A DNA stretch of 64,000 bases, taken from the NCBI GenBank assembly GCA_030581615.1, contig JAKTTT010000010.1:186001-250000 (forward strand), given 5' to 3'. Under the pieces are notes generated by a model that worked only from the letters and a program-made list of their open reading frames with translations, ran no database searches and was not told where the DNA came from. The stretch's first letter is position 1; each line of letters starts with the position of its first letter. Made by a program: the position numbers and the translations under genes. This document shows, piece by piece, positions 22,732-34,600 of this stretch. Source of the stretch: Alloascoidea africana. Lineage: Eukaryota > Ascomycota > Alloascoideomycetes > Alloascoideales > Alloascoideaceae.

Positions 22732-25700
22732 CTACTCTTCAAAAGCTGCTGAAACAATTTTGTTTAGTTCACCATTATGTCTCATTAATTCGTCAAAACT
22801 GCCTTGTTCGCAAACAATACCATCTTTCAGGGTGATTATTTTGTCTGCTGCTCTCATCATCTCTTCAGAATGTGTAATGAGAATGATAGCCATTCTGGAA
22901 AGGTCAAAGTAGGACGACTTTCTGGCATGTCCCTTACCTGCTCCAAGTTTGTTTTTTATCAGTTCACTAATTGAAGCTGTAGAAGCTGGATCTAAAGCGG
23001 AAGTACATTCATCAAGAATCAGAATCCTGGGATTCTTTAGAATTGCCCGCACAATAGATAGTTTTTGAGCTTGACCACCAGAAATCAATGCTTGGCCACC
23101 CCCAGAACCAGCAGTTGAGCCAAGATGTTGACCAATAGGCCATGAATTGTAAAAGTCTCTCAGTCCAACCAACTCTAGTAGGTCAACCATTTGAGTATCA
23201 ATAAATGCTTTTGTCTCTGGGTCTTCTGAGTCATATCCCAGTCCATATAGCAGGTTTTCTTCTATTGTTCCATCAAAAAAGGTTGGTGATTGAGATACCA
23301 CACCAATTTGACTGCGAAGATACCCTACATCTAAGTCACCAATTCTCTTCCTCCCAATAAGAACTTCCCCTTCTTCTGTCGTGTAGAGCTTAGTAATGAG
23401 CTTGGCTATGGTGGATTTTCCTGAACCCGATACTCCCACAATTGCGGTTGTTTCTCCTTCAAATGCTTTGAAAGAGATGTCCTGTAAAACTGGCACATGA
23501 GATCTTGACGGATACGCAAACTTGACTGCTTTCAGTTCTACTAGAGGATTTCTCAATTCAGGTGTAGCATCACCTTCTGGTTCCAAAGTTTCTTCTGTGA
23601 TATCTGGTAGGTTTAACAGTCGGAGAAGATGGAACCCAGCTCTTTTACTCTTTGAAACATCGGGCACTTGCGAAATGGCTTGAGAAGCTGACACCAAAGA
23701 GAAAACAATAAGCGAAAAGCAAGTGAGCACTTGTTGTTCCGTGTATTCTAGTTTTCCGATAAGATACATGCCGTAGTAAAGCAAAACGCCCTGTGCAACA
23801 TATTGCAAAAGGTTACTAAAAGCAAATCCAAAGCCAATTGATATTCCTCTTTGAAACGTTATTTTTGAGACTGTTTGCTCCAAAACCCCAAATCGACGTT
23901 GAAAATACTTGCTGACATTGAGACAGTTGATTGTTCTTATTCCTTCTACTCCTTCGTGAGTCAAATACTCCAAATTCTCAACTGCGGTTTTGTAATCACT
24001 TTCTGCTTTTTCCAATAGGACAGCAAATACAATTGAGGTTATCATAAAACCAGGAATTAACGACAATCCAACAAAAGATAACTTCCAACCAGTGATAAAC
24101 GCCCAGATAACACCCATAAAAAACAAAACTGTAGCGCTTACAATGTTACTGATGTAAATAATGATGAGATTTCTCAATTCCCTTGTATCGCTTAGGATCA
24201 GAGAACTCAGTTCTGAAATTCTATTTTCATCCCTTTGAAACCAGTCAAAGTTTTGAGATAGAATTAGTTTGAAGCACCTGTTCCTAATAGCTTGAACCCA
24301 TTTCTCACTTGCCAAACTGAGCATAAAGTTTTTGATGTATGATGAGACACCTTCTGCCACTGCAAGCCCAACAATGACCATTGACCATTTCAGCAAGTAT
24401 GCATTGTCTGTTTTTCCTGTTACACTAGGGGTAATTCCAATAAGCAATTTTGAAAAACAAAATGAGAAAACAGGACTGATAACACCATTTAGCACAGAGA
24501 ATAAAACTCCCACAGAAATGTACCATTTGTTGCTGTATTGGATCATATTTGAAATCAAAAAGCCCATAGACACCTCATTGAGTTGTTTTTCTTTGTCTTG
24601 GCCACCTTTTATAGCCATTGGTTTCTCTAAGCTTGGTTCTCTTTTCTTGAGAGCCACAGAAGAAGCTAGGCCATAATTTTGAGTAACAATTTCTTGCTGT
24701 TTTGGAGCATCATAGAATGAAATAATATCTGCCAGTGCTCTACTGGATTCTTCGTAGATCGACATAACGGATTTTCTTAAATCTAGTCTTGAATTTCGCT
24801 TCGGGAACTGGCTTTCTGGACGAGAGACAGTTTTTACTTCAGCGTCCCTTACAACTTTCATTTTTTCAGCTGTACTTTGAGCAGTTTTGTTTGACAGATT
24901 AAAGAACATGCCGTCCTGTTGCAGCAAATCCCTTTTAAATCCAGATTCACAAACAATGCCGTCCTCCATGAGATAAACATAATCATCATCTTGGATTTGA
25001 GAAAACTCATGGGTTATGATAATGGTGGTTTTACCCTCTCTCCATTCCCGAATAGCTTTGTAGATTGATTCTCTGTGTATTATATCCAAAGCACTTACAG
25101 CTTCATCCAAAATCAAAATTTGTGTATCTCTAATCATCGCTCGAGCTAAAGCTATTCGCTGCTGTTGGCCACCAGAAACTGAATTGCCTTTTGAACCAAG
25201 AACTGTGTCAAGACCATTGGGTAGTTCATCCAATAGCTCATTCAAATGTGCAAAGTTAATAGCCTTTCTCAGTTCCGCATCCGAGATATCCATAATTTCC
25301 CCAGTGCTTTTATCCAACTGTCCAAGGCAAATGTTTGTTTTTATGGTATCGTTGAACAAGATACAGCTCTGTTGAACATAAGTTACATTATTTTTCAGCC
25401 AATTCTGATCAATTGCCTTGATGTCAACATCATCAATAAATATTTTGCCATGATTAAAGTTGTAGAGTTTCACCAGAAGCGAGCCAATCGTAGATTTACC
25501 TGAGCCAGATTTTCCTACCAGAAAAGTTGTTTGTCCAGGTCTAAAGTGATAAGAGACATTCTTAATAACAGGAATTGTGGGCCTGGAAGGGTAAGCAAAA
25601 GTGACATTATTAACAACAATGTCTCCTTGGAAATTAAAAGGTATCATTGTGATTTTCTTTCCCTCAATATTTAACGCATGGGAGCGAATATTCTGATTTC

Positions 25701-26854
25701 TAGTCTTTTTCATATCATCCCATTCAATAAAATTGCAAATCTGATTCATTGCCACCTTTGCTTTTTGCATTTTGATAAAGTTCGGCATTGAATGTTGAAA
25801 TGTCTCCGCAATCATCAAACAGGACCAAAAAATTGTCATCACATCACCGGCTTGAACATTTCCCTTTGCAACCTGTTTGGAACCAAACCAAAATCCCTGG
25901 ACAAACATAACAAGCATTATAAATTTAAAGACACCCATTTGAACTGAAATTATATTTGCTCCCCGGATAAAGCTATCTGAACAGGCCGCCATAATGTTGC
26001 GAAATTTAAAGTATTCGATTGGTGACCCATTGTAAAGTTTTACAAACTCGATAGATGACAAGGACCAGTCAAAATTCTTTGAGCCAACTGCACTGTTTTC
26101 ATTTTCTGACTGGACGTGTTTGTCCAGCATTTTAGCCAGAACACCTGAGAGAATGATGACAAGAGGCGTTGAGGCCAGTAGAACCAAAGTTAAAGACCAT
26201 GAATGTATAAAAGAGGTTACTGACAACCCGATGATGGTTAAGATGCTTGTTAAGAACTGAGCTGTAGCCTCGCTTGTGCCTGCTCGAATATCTTCAGCGG
26301 CTCTGAAAATAATGTTAGCATGCTTGACCGAATATAAATGCTTAAAGCAAGTTTTCTTACCTGTTGAAGACTGTCAAATCGCCCATAACTTGTTTATTGA
26401 GATCATACCAACTGATCTCCTTTCTCATGTACGTCTCAAAAAGCAGTCTTCTTACTTGTCTTACTTGATTATCCCCAATCCAAACCCAAATGGTAATCAT
26501 AATCCAGTTCACTGCTCCAACCCCCAAACCGAGAAAAATAATGTCACAGCATGCCCATCTGGCTTTACTTATAAAAACTTTATCATCATAAATTCCCATA
26601 ACATATTTAGAAAGAATGGTAAAAACTCTACCAAGCAGAATTGTCAGACCCGGGGCTGCTGCTGCAACTGCACAAGCGCTGATAAGACCTGGAACAAATA
26701 AAAGATAATCTTTCTTTTGTGCAAAAGTGAAAATATGGTGCTTTAATTTCAAATCTAAGGTGACATTTGTGGGTGAGATGTTGAAGCTCTCTTCAAAACA
26801 CTCCTTATTTGGAGACTGATCACTAGAGTCGAAACTACTCTGGTAAGATTTCAT
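22732..26854 (-). CDS. STE6: Full-size ABC transporter, STE6/ABCB type
   Basis: Two exons are inferred: 26854-26361 and 26302-22732, 1354 aa; intron GTAAGA to CAG. Layout is TMD1-NBD1-TMD2-NBD2. NBD1 has Walker A VGKSGSGKST, signature SVSGGQQQRIALARA, Walker B ILILDEAVSALD and H-loop ITHEF. NBD2 has VGVSGSGKST, ISGGQAQKLSIVRA, ILILDECTSALD and ITHSEE, with a Gly-rich insert before its signature. The linker between halves is long, as in yeast Ste6, the a-factor exporter. The size and divergence fit Ste6/Hst6, but a general ABCB multidrug or lipid transporter is possible. I saw no TGAAACA pheromone element in the 590 bases upstream. ATG at 26854 follows an in-frame stop. Confidence 0.75.
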
Positions 26855-27446
26855 CTCCAATGTTGGTTAGTAGTACTTGTGTTGAACCGCTCAGAATGTA
26901 AAAAAGTGCAAAAGGAAAAGGAAGAGAATAAATTAACAATTCCATGGCTTTAATAAGTAAATCCATATCTAGCCAGTGTTGGACAATAGGAAAGAGTATT
27001 GAGCCTGGTATAGTCCATTCTCTCAAACCAGTATGAATATCCAAATCAAGCAACACGCATCGATGAATGCGGCAGTGCATAGACAAATGTGGAAGGTTTT
27101 GCTGCAAGTGGTTATACGAATTCCTTAAAGGGAAAGCAATGGGTAATATGTATGTAGCTGTAAATAGTTGTAAATGCCTGGGAGCTTGTAAAAAGGACCA
27201 AGTTACAGGGATTTCTTTGGGTATTGCAAAAGCCATCTTAAATGAAGAATCAATGTATTCAGAGATGCCACTGCATGACCATGTTATCTAAAATACGCAT
27301 ATGATTTTCATACTGACGATTATAACAATTATGAATTCTAAACTATTGGATATCTCTAGATGATAATGTTGCTAATACACTCGCAGTTCATTAGATAGCT
27401 TTGTGTATCAGGATGGCCTGAGGCATAAATAAAAGGCCTTGCTGAT
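26855..27446. other. Intergenic: STE6-like promoter and AMMECR1 3' flank
   Basis: About 590 bases. A 130-codon open frame on the minus strand (to 27236) has no family features. No pheromone-response TGAAACA seen. Confidence 0.4.
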
Positions 27447-28320
27447 CTATACACCTTTGCTTTTCAACTCTTGGGCATATTTCGAATAATCCGAAAAATC
27501 AATCTTAGATACTTCCCCCTTGTATCTCACCAGCTTGATATCCAACTTCGTCCAATCGACTCCATATGCTTCAGCCTTCTCGACCAGATTACTCAGCGTT
27601 TCTTCTTTGCTCCACCCTTGTTCTAGGGCCACCTCGGGAAGAAACGTAGCATCAAGCTCTTGTCCAAGATAATTGAAAAAGATTTGGATTCCATGCGTCC
27701 CAATTTCCCAATCCAACGGATCTTGGGCATTCTCAAAATCGGTCAAAAGTGTAACACTAGAAACACAGTTAGCGAGAGAGAGATTGCCATGCAGTAGAGC
27801 TGATACCTGACCTACCTACAAGTAAGGTCTGTGACCTCCCGTAACTCTATAGGATTAAATCTATGATCACGAAAAGCTCTTTAAGAGAAAAGTCAGTTAG
27901 CATTGACTTCATTTCTACTTATCTATTCATGGTCACTCTTTTGCCACACATGCTTGGCAGTACTCACGAATAATAAGTGTAATTTTTGAGTCCAGAATCC
28001 AAGTCTACTTTAGAAAAAGTCCCAATGCATCCTCTCAATCTCTCTTTTCCATTCTTAACTTTGTTCCAAGTAACAAAAAGCGGGTATCTAGAACGGATAT
28101 CGATCTCAGTGGGAATGACACTGGCAAACTGCGATAGAGTTAGTCCAGCTCGGGACTCTAACTTTGAGAGCAACACTTCAAAGGCATAGGCTGTGAATGG
28201 AGAGATAGGATGCGTCATTCTTATCACAAAAAAAGGTTCTTCTTTCCCTTGGAGTTCCTGCTGATCTTTTGAACTCCAGCCGGGAAAGCCAGATCCCAAA
28301 TCACGAGCAACCAACATCAT
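27447..28320 (-). CDS. AMMECR1-domain protein
   Basis: A conserved protein of uncertain biochemical role (yeast YOR289W, human AMMECR1). Three exons: 28320-27968, 27878-27816 and 27756-27447, 241 aa. The diagnostic LRGCIGTF motif is present (RLRGCIGTFSKVDLDSGLKN). Spliced family sequence continues as YSAFRDHRFNPIELREVTDL and CSVTLLTDFENAQDPLDWEI, then GIQIFFN, LPEVALEQGWSKEETLSNL and VDWTKLDIKLVRYKGEVS. Intron ends are GTGAGT/AAG and GTAGGT/TAG; both junctions restore conserved residues. It is divergent from RSA3 across about 130 bases with a TTACCCGG site. Confidence 0.92.
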
Positions 28321-28336
28321 CACATCAGCTCACAGA

Positions 28337-28344
28337 TTACCCGG
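28337..28344 (+). promoter_or_regulatory. TTACCCGG (Reb1-like) site between AMMECR1 gene and RSA3
   Basis: Exact TTACCCGG in a divergent promoter of about 130 bases. Function inferred. Confidence 0.45.
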
Positions 28345-28448
28345 AACATGCACAGATGAGCTTATGTTACCCTGCCATCAACAGCAAATTCATCAACATG
28401 AAATTGAAAAAAGAATAGCCGTTAATCGAGCTATCTGAACACAAAACC

Positions 28449-29113
28449 ATGTCCAAGAATATTGGAGCGGTGAGAGCCGAAAAGACGGTCAGGAATAAAC
28501 GACGACGGAAGAAGAGAAGAACAGAAGGTATGATGGACCAGATCGTGGAGGAGCAATGAAATTTTCACTAACTTTTCACTTTTCTTCTTTTTTTTATTTC
28601 ATTTCATCATGTACAGATTTTTCATCAGACTCGGACTCTTCCTCATCAGATGAAGACACCAGGGATACGAGTAATGCCTCTCATGCGATGGACGTGGATG
28701 ACGAAGTTACAGAAACGATAAATTCGGGCCATGTGACTGCAGAGATCGATGGGATAATAAAAGAAGAAGCAAATAAGAGAGGATCAACTGCGTCAGGTCC
28801 AGGGCCCTCTCTCAGCACTGAAGAGCGGGATCTTCTGAAATTAAAACTGAAAAAGTTCGACATCTACTCTGATTTACCTTCAAACGAGACTGAGGACAGA
28901 CACAACCTTCGAGCTACGCCACAGGAAAGGTTACAGCGAGCTAAAGAAGCCTATCTGCAGCTTATTACAAACGAGTTTAGCGATGACTTGGACTTGCTGA
29001 GACAGGCCTCGGATTTTGGAGGGAAAAGCATACCGATATTGGTCCGGTCTCTGAGCGATGGGGCCAACTGTTTTGACGGAAAACTGATAGATACTCTACT
29101 TAGTGAAGTCTAA
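28449..29113 (+). CDS. RSA3: Ribosome assembly protein 3
   Basis: Nucleolar factor in 60S ribosomal subunit maturation. Two exons: 28449-28527 and 28617-29113, 191 aa (yeast 220); intron GTATGA to CAG. The N-terminus is Arg/Lys-rich (VRNKRRRKKRRTED), followed by a Ser/Asp run (FSSDSDSSSSDED), which is normal for Rsa3. The family domain is at the C-terminus: FSDDLDLLRQASDFGGKSIP and VRSLSDGANCFDGKLIDTLL. The call rests on this domain and overall layout. Confidence 0.85.
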
Positions 29114-29159
29114 CTAGACCAGGCCGGCCTCTGCCACGTTATCTACGAGTAGATACCAT

Positions 29160-29262
29160 CGCGTAGCCCGCCAGCTTGCCCCAGCTCGCCCCAGCTCGCC
29201 TCATCCCACGGCCGTTCTTCCATTTCCCGCCAGCCCAGCCCAGCCCAAACACCCGGACACCC
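29160..29262 (+). repeat. C-rich imperfect repeats in the STB3 leader
   Basis: Short imperfect repeats of GCCCCAGCTC and CCAGCCCAG make this stretch far more GC-rich than its surroundings. Probably promoter or leader sequence. Confidence 0.5.
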
Positions 29263-29362
29263 ACTCGGAGTCATCCTTCCACGCTTGTTCCCCAGATTGG
29301 GGAGCAGGAGTGGAGAAATAGTCCCAGCATTTGTTATTCCATTTGTCACTCTTCACCATAAG

Positions 29363-30757
29363 ATGAACTCCAACAGCTTGTCGGCCTCGCCTGGCAACAC
29401 CAACGCTTCGTCGCTCTCGTCCACTCCGCTGTCCTCGCTCGTGTCCCATTCTCCCCCTTCGCCTGCGCACCAGCAGATCTCCTCCTCCTTTTCGTTGGCT
29501 GGGAATGGGCTCCTCTCCACGACCTCACCTTTGGGTATGGCAGCCGCTGCGGCCGTAACTCCTGAAAAACTTGCCCGTCTCTTGCTGGACCAGGGGCCTC
29601 TTGCGATCAGACACATTACAAGTCATCTTGCCATGCAGATTCCAGGTTTTGCCAACCTCTCTTTGTCGAAGCAAAGGCGGCTGATCATTGCCGCTCTGGA
29701 TGTTGGAGACACAGAACGTGGGATTATATTTGAAAAGGTTGGGTGGGGTCAGTGGGCCGCCAGAAAAGTTTCTCCAACAAGTGGAATCAAGCCCTTCTCG
29801 TCATCTTCAGTGGCCCCTGCTCCTTCTGTTGGTCTGTCCGCGTCTGTTCCAACTTCGAGAAACAGTCACCATCATCCAGGTCCTCTTTATGGTCATAATG
29901 GCCACAATCATGGGCGTTTTAAACAACACGCGAAGAAGAGCCTAAACCGTCGACGGGAATCTGTCACAAACCCAAGAACCGATCCTCATAGCACAGGAAT
30001 CCCAGTTTCACCTTCATTTAGAAATTCGTACAGAAGCACCGATAGCGAAAATGCAATAGAGGATGATGATAGCGACATCGATATTGATATTGATATCAGT
30101 ATTGACACAGTCAGTAATATCCGAAACGATAACGCCATGGAGGAGTATGAAGATGACGCCGATGATGACAACGATGACGAAGACGATGACATAGATCTTG
30201 CAGATGACGATATGATGTTTCACAATAAGCCTCTTCGCAAGTCGAAACGAAGCCCAAAAAAGACCTTGAAAAATGAAGATGATATGTTCAATATACTTGT
30301 CAATGAATCAAGAAGCTTCAGCAGCAACGCAGCTCCAAATAGCCATCGGTATTATAACAATAGTTACATTCGAAGCAGTTCATTTTCACAACCCACAAAA
30401 CCTTCCTTTTCTACATTTTCTTCTCCTCTCCCATCACTAGAGAAGCTGGGAAATAATGGACACAATTCTGTCTTTGCTCCTTCTGATACAGATGAGGAGG
30501 ATTGGAAATCAATAGGCCCCAGCCTAACAAAAACCAGAGGAAGTTCTTTTGCAACAGGAAACAGACCCCAGATATTGAGACCAACTGCTGAAAGTATACC
30601 AAATACTTTGAATGTACCAGGGTCACAATATAGCCTTGCCAAACGTATTGAATTCGAGAAGAACGAGGGAAAACAAACCCATGATAATTTTGAATCCAGG
30701 AGGAGAGAAGAAGAAGAGGCTGCGGTTTATGTTCTTGCCAATTTGAAAAGCGTATAG
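29363..30757 (+). CDS. STB3: Stb3-like Sin3-binding repressor
   Basis: In yeast Stb3 binds ribosomal RNA processing element promoters and links Sin3/Rpd3 to TOR signalling. Single exon, 464 aa from ATG 29363 (the open frame runs further upstream without an ATG). The STB3 domain is at about residues 65-135: LARLLLDQGPLAIRHITSHL, IPGFANLSLSKQRRLIIAAL and KVGWGQWAARKV. The rest is Ser/Asn-rich, with a strongly acidic block (about residues 235-290) and a short conserved-looking C-terminal helix, EEEEAAVYVLANLKSV. Overall moderate certainty outside the domain. Confidence 0.85.
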   Translation: MNSNSLSASPGNTNASSLSSTPLSSLVSHSPPSPAHQQISSSFSLAGNGLLSTTSPLGMAAAAAVTPEKLARLLLDQGPLAIRHITSHLAMQIPGFANLSLSKQRRLIIAALDVGDTERGIIFEKVGWGQWAARKVSPTSGIKPFSSSSVAPAPSVGLSASVPTSRNSHHHPGPLYGHNGHNHGRFKQHAKKSLNRRRESVTNPRTDPHSTGIPVSPSFRNSYRSTDSENAIEDDDSDIDIDIDISIDTVSNIRNDNAMEEYEDDADDDNDDEDDDIDLADDDMMFHNKPLRKSKRSPKKTLKNEDDMFNILVNESRSFSSNAAPNSHRYYNNSYIRSSSFSQPTKPSFSTFSSPLPSLEKLGNNGHNSVFAPSDTDEEDWKSIGPSLTKTRGSSFATGNRPQILRPTAESIPNTLNVPGSQYSLAKRIEFEKNEGKQTHDNFESRRREEEEAAVYVLANLKSV

Positions 30758-31293
30758 GTCATCCATCCTCAAATGGATAATAATCCTTTTTTTTTTCTTT
30801 TTCTTTTTCTTTTTATCGTTTATTTATGCCTTTATCTCTGGGACTATTGTGTTCGTCTTGATGGGTAAACAAAACCAATCCATCTTCTTTCCTTCCCTTG
30901 TTGTTTTATCCCTTTCCCTTTTTTAATTCCGTAATCTTGATCGGAAGGTATCATATACGGACTTTGTAGGCGATACTGCTATGATAAAGAGCTTGGCTGG
31001 TTAGGTCGCTATATTTATGACATTTGATTTGTTGTATCGGTCCTTTTTTCCTGTTACTGGTGGACTTTGCTCATTCGTTTTAGATTATTGGAAAGAAATA
31101 AAAATATACATAATGATAAAAAAAATGTGTTTCTGTTTGAGTTTTGTGGGAGTGGTGATGGAGTGGAAGAGCAGAGTTAAAGAAAAGAGAGGAGGAAAAA
31201 GGAAAATTTTTTTTTGGTTGTAAATTCGCGGGGGACTCGTAGAGTTTCCCAAACCACCCCCAAAAAATACAAACTACGATAAGCGGTCTCTTT
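30758..31293. other. STB3 3' flank
   Basis: AT-rich, with a (TTTTTC)n-like tract near 30786-30812. I see no gene here. Confidence 0.4.
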
Positions 31294-31608
31294 ATGTCTT
31301 TCTGCCAGAGCGGCTGTTTCACGATTTTTCTTTCATGTTTGCTCTGGTATTGGACAGCTCCAATAATCCTATTCAAATCTTATTTAGCGTCTCTCTTGGC
31401 TTCTTCTGTTCTGATTGACCCCTGGACAGGTCGTGCGCAGCTCATCTCTCTACCTGAGATTCTAAGACACCTTTCAGGAGTTCACATGAATACGAAGGAT
31501 GAGCACACGATAATCCCTCAGGATTTGTGCGATTCAACAAGTCTATATTCTATTGAGGCAAGAAGGACTTATAAAGTTACTCAGGCAGATCTTTTGCGTT
31601 CCCGATGA
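31294..31608 (+). CDS. Possible small protein, unrecognised
   Basis: A 104-codon open frame ending 28 bases before the convergent SEC7 stop codon. Translation shows a hydrophobic N-terminal half (two possible short membrane segments) and a polar second half containing LIDPWTGRAQLISLPEIL. I do not recognise it. An internal TTATTTAG followed by CGTCTC could be a 3' splice site, so the real start may lie elsewhere. Its composition is less biased than random AT-rich intergenic sequence, but coding is not proven. Confidence 0.35.
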   Translation: MSFCQSGCFTIFLSCLLWYWTAPIILFKSYLASLLASSVLIDPWTGRAQLISLPEILRHLSGVHMNTKDEHTIIPQDLCDSTSLYSIEARRTYKVTQADLLRSR

Positions 31609-31636
31609 GCATAGCAGTAGACGACATCGCTCCCCA

Positions 31637-34600
31637 CTATGCCATTGTTTGCAAGTAGACATTCCCTACCCGACCTAAAAACGTCCGCGTAGCTTGCCTC
31701 AGATCACCAGGCATATCCGAATTAAACATCCCAATAACAAGGGGATACACCTGCCTGACACTGCTGTTAAAATCCTCTCCGTCAAGTTGAGAAATCACAT
31801 CAAGAACCTCAATCATCACAGGCCTCCAAGAATTGAGAATTCGCTGTTGAGGTGCCGTGGACTTTTCCAGCTCATCATACCGCCGAATTATCTGTATACA
31901 AAAGGCAACCAGCTCTTGTCGGATCTCATCCCATTTTTCTGATTGATCTTTTTGGTCGCCTACCTCCCCACCATTTATATAAAGGCTCTTCATTATCCGA
32001 CAGTAAACTATTGCAGATACCGTCTCTTGTTTCACAAGATTTGGCATTTGCTTCATCAGTCCTTTATTCCAAAAGTTCAGTCTAAGCTCTTTATTGCTAT
32101 TAAACTCTTTTGCAAATAAATAACTTTCCTTGACCAAGGCCGTTAGTTGAAGTAGGTTCTTTTGAGGTATAGCATCACAAAATTCACGGCTACTAAATAG
32201 CTCCGATAGCATCTCCACTACCAGCACTTGTAAAACACATTTTATTATCACATTCTGTGCATGGCCTAATTTGTCTTGTTCACTTTCAGGGTTTGTATCA
32301 GCTGTAGTAGTGTCCGTAGAAATGATTTCGGGATCTGCCCCGTTACTTTCGTTTCTACTGTGTAACGACTTGACTTTTTGCAACAATTCTTTTTCGCTCT
32401 CAAACAGCTCAAACGCTCTGGTATATTCAAACAAATTTGCAAATGTATCTGTGACCAGTTCCCATTGCAGTGGCGTAAATCTGTTCATATTACCAGTGAT
32501 CAATTGCTGTAAGCAAGTTGCACCAACTCTTGCGATTGTATCGTTCTCCTGACAGATGGAATTTGTCAATAACTTCAAGAATTCTTCAAACATGTTTGCC
32601 AAACTGTTATCAAAGTAATGAGCGAAAAGTAGAACCATATTCTTCAATGCTTGGATCATCGTGGTGGAAATCCAAGCTGACCGGCTATCTGTTTCTTCCA
32701 GCTGGCCAATCTGCCATCGTGATTGCAATACTGTAAACATTGGCAAAAGCATCTGTGCAAAAATTATACTCCAGAATTCTTGTCCAAAATCATGTCCATG
32801 TTGAATCAATGCATGGAACAGAAACTTTAAAGTGCGAGACCTGACCTCTAAATTGGAGCTATGCATAAGAATATCGTGAAAGGAAGACAAAACGGGGAAC
32901 CATTGTTCTATATCTCTCTTTTCAGCATCCTCATCCAACTCTTTCTCAGAGTCATCGCTCTTTGAAGCAACCTGTTGAAGAATTTTCTGTAAGGTGTCAA
33001 CAGCAAGAAGACTCGTTGTTTGAAATTTGTCATTTTTGGCCAGACGAGAATAACAATTTGTGATATCTTTAAACATTCCTAGCTCGACCAGCTCATCAAG
33101 ATTGTTCTCTGTAATTTGTACTGCCAAGTCGTAACTTTTCTGGATAACTGCTTCTGCTGAATCATCTACAGCTGCATCCAAAGTGCTGAGCAGTGTTCTC
33201 CATCCTGATTTTATTTTACAACCTTTTTCCGAAACCATATTTCTGATTGAATCCAAAACCAGCTCTTTCACTGGTTGAGAATCATTGTTAACCAATGCGT
33301 AGTGAAAAGGTTTTAACAGCTCTTGTTGAAATTGAAAATGGGGAAGCTCATCAATCTCAAAAAATCTCAATGAAAATTGTCGCAAAGAGTCAAGAACGAA
33401 AAACACAATACGATTGTTCTCATGACAACAGGCTTCGTTGAACTGCTCGCTCATTATAGCCCATATTTTCAACCACTCAACTCTGATTCGGCTCATATTG
33501 TAATTGCATAAATCAACCATTTTCTGCAAAGAGAATAGATGTGGGGTTTCGCTCTGTCCATAATTCTTGATCTCCTCTGAGGATACATTAGTTAAAGCCT
33601 TTATAAAATCAATGATTTCATATCCTGATAACGTAGCGCTTTGAGTAAACACTTTATCTATAGATTCAACAATTTCGGGACTTTGCATTGCTTCAGCAAT
33701 CTTTTGGTAAAACTTTTTAGAAATTTCATTCTGAACGTATTCATATCGATTGTCCAGGCTGTTTCTTCCCAAAAAGCCTCCGGGTCTTGTGGAAAGCGAT
33801 CGCCTGTTTTCTATAGAGCCACGATTACCAGAACTGGGTGACGTTAAAACGGTGTCCGAATCAGCTTTACCGATCGATCGAAATCTCTCCAGACGGCTAA
33901 TACATGTGAGCACATCTAGCCAGGATGATTTTAATGAGTTTCCTTCTGTAACAGCAATTTCCAGTAGCAGCCTAAACGCCTCTATACTTTTCGATTTCAT
34001 TTCATTTGGTGTCTTAAAGCTGGCCAGTTTAGCCAAGGTTCGTATGAATAGTTGAGTAGCAGCGTCACATCCAAATCTGATTGCAATCTTTATTGACATT
34101 CTCATTCCTTCAATACATATCTGTACCGTATCATCATCATCGTCATAATCTTGGAATGGACCGGTAACAGCAGTTAGAAATGACATCCATAAAGATTCAA
34201 AAATGGTCCTGATATGTTCTATACGTGTTGCGTTGTAGAATAATCCATCAGACATTGACTTTCTAGCTTGGAGTTGGTTATTTTTACTATCAAAGGTGGG
34301 AGGTGTCAAGCCATTTAAAATGGAGTCTTCATGCTCTGAATCCAGATTGATTTCATTATTTTGAATATCTCGATAAACATCAGCCAAAAATTCCTCAGGC
34401 ATATCATCTTCATCATTGATTCCAGTATTGATTTGAATAAACTCATCCAGAGCCATGGGAGTTCTAACCCCATCATTGCTATGCAGATTTAGGTTTAGCA
34501 AAAGTACAGAGTAGGCCAAAATATAAGCTGTATCTGCATTTGAAAAATCATTCTTGGGGTTACTGGAAACGTATGCTTCCGCAAACTCAAGCAAGAGTCG

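Noticed and set aside
26835-27236. 133-codon minus-strand open frame upstream of the STE6-like gene
   Set aside because: Not in the transporter frame and lacks recognisable sequence; the transporter has its own ATG after an in-frame stop.
10263-29266. Shared AAACACCCGGAC string at 10263 (AFG1 upstream) and 29247 (STB3 upstream)
   Set aside because: A 12-base exact match is expected by chance many times in 64 kb; only a slightly longer imperfect match, not enough to claim a common element.
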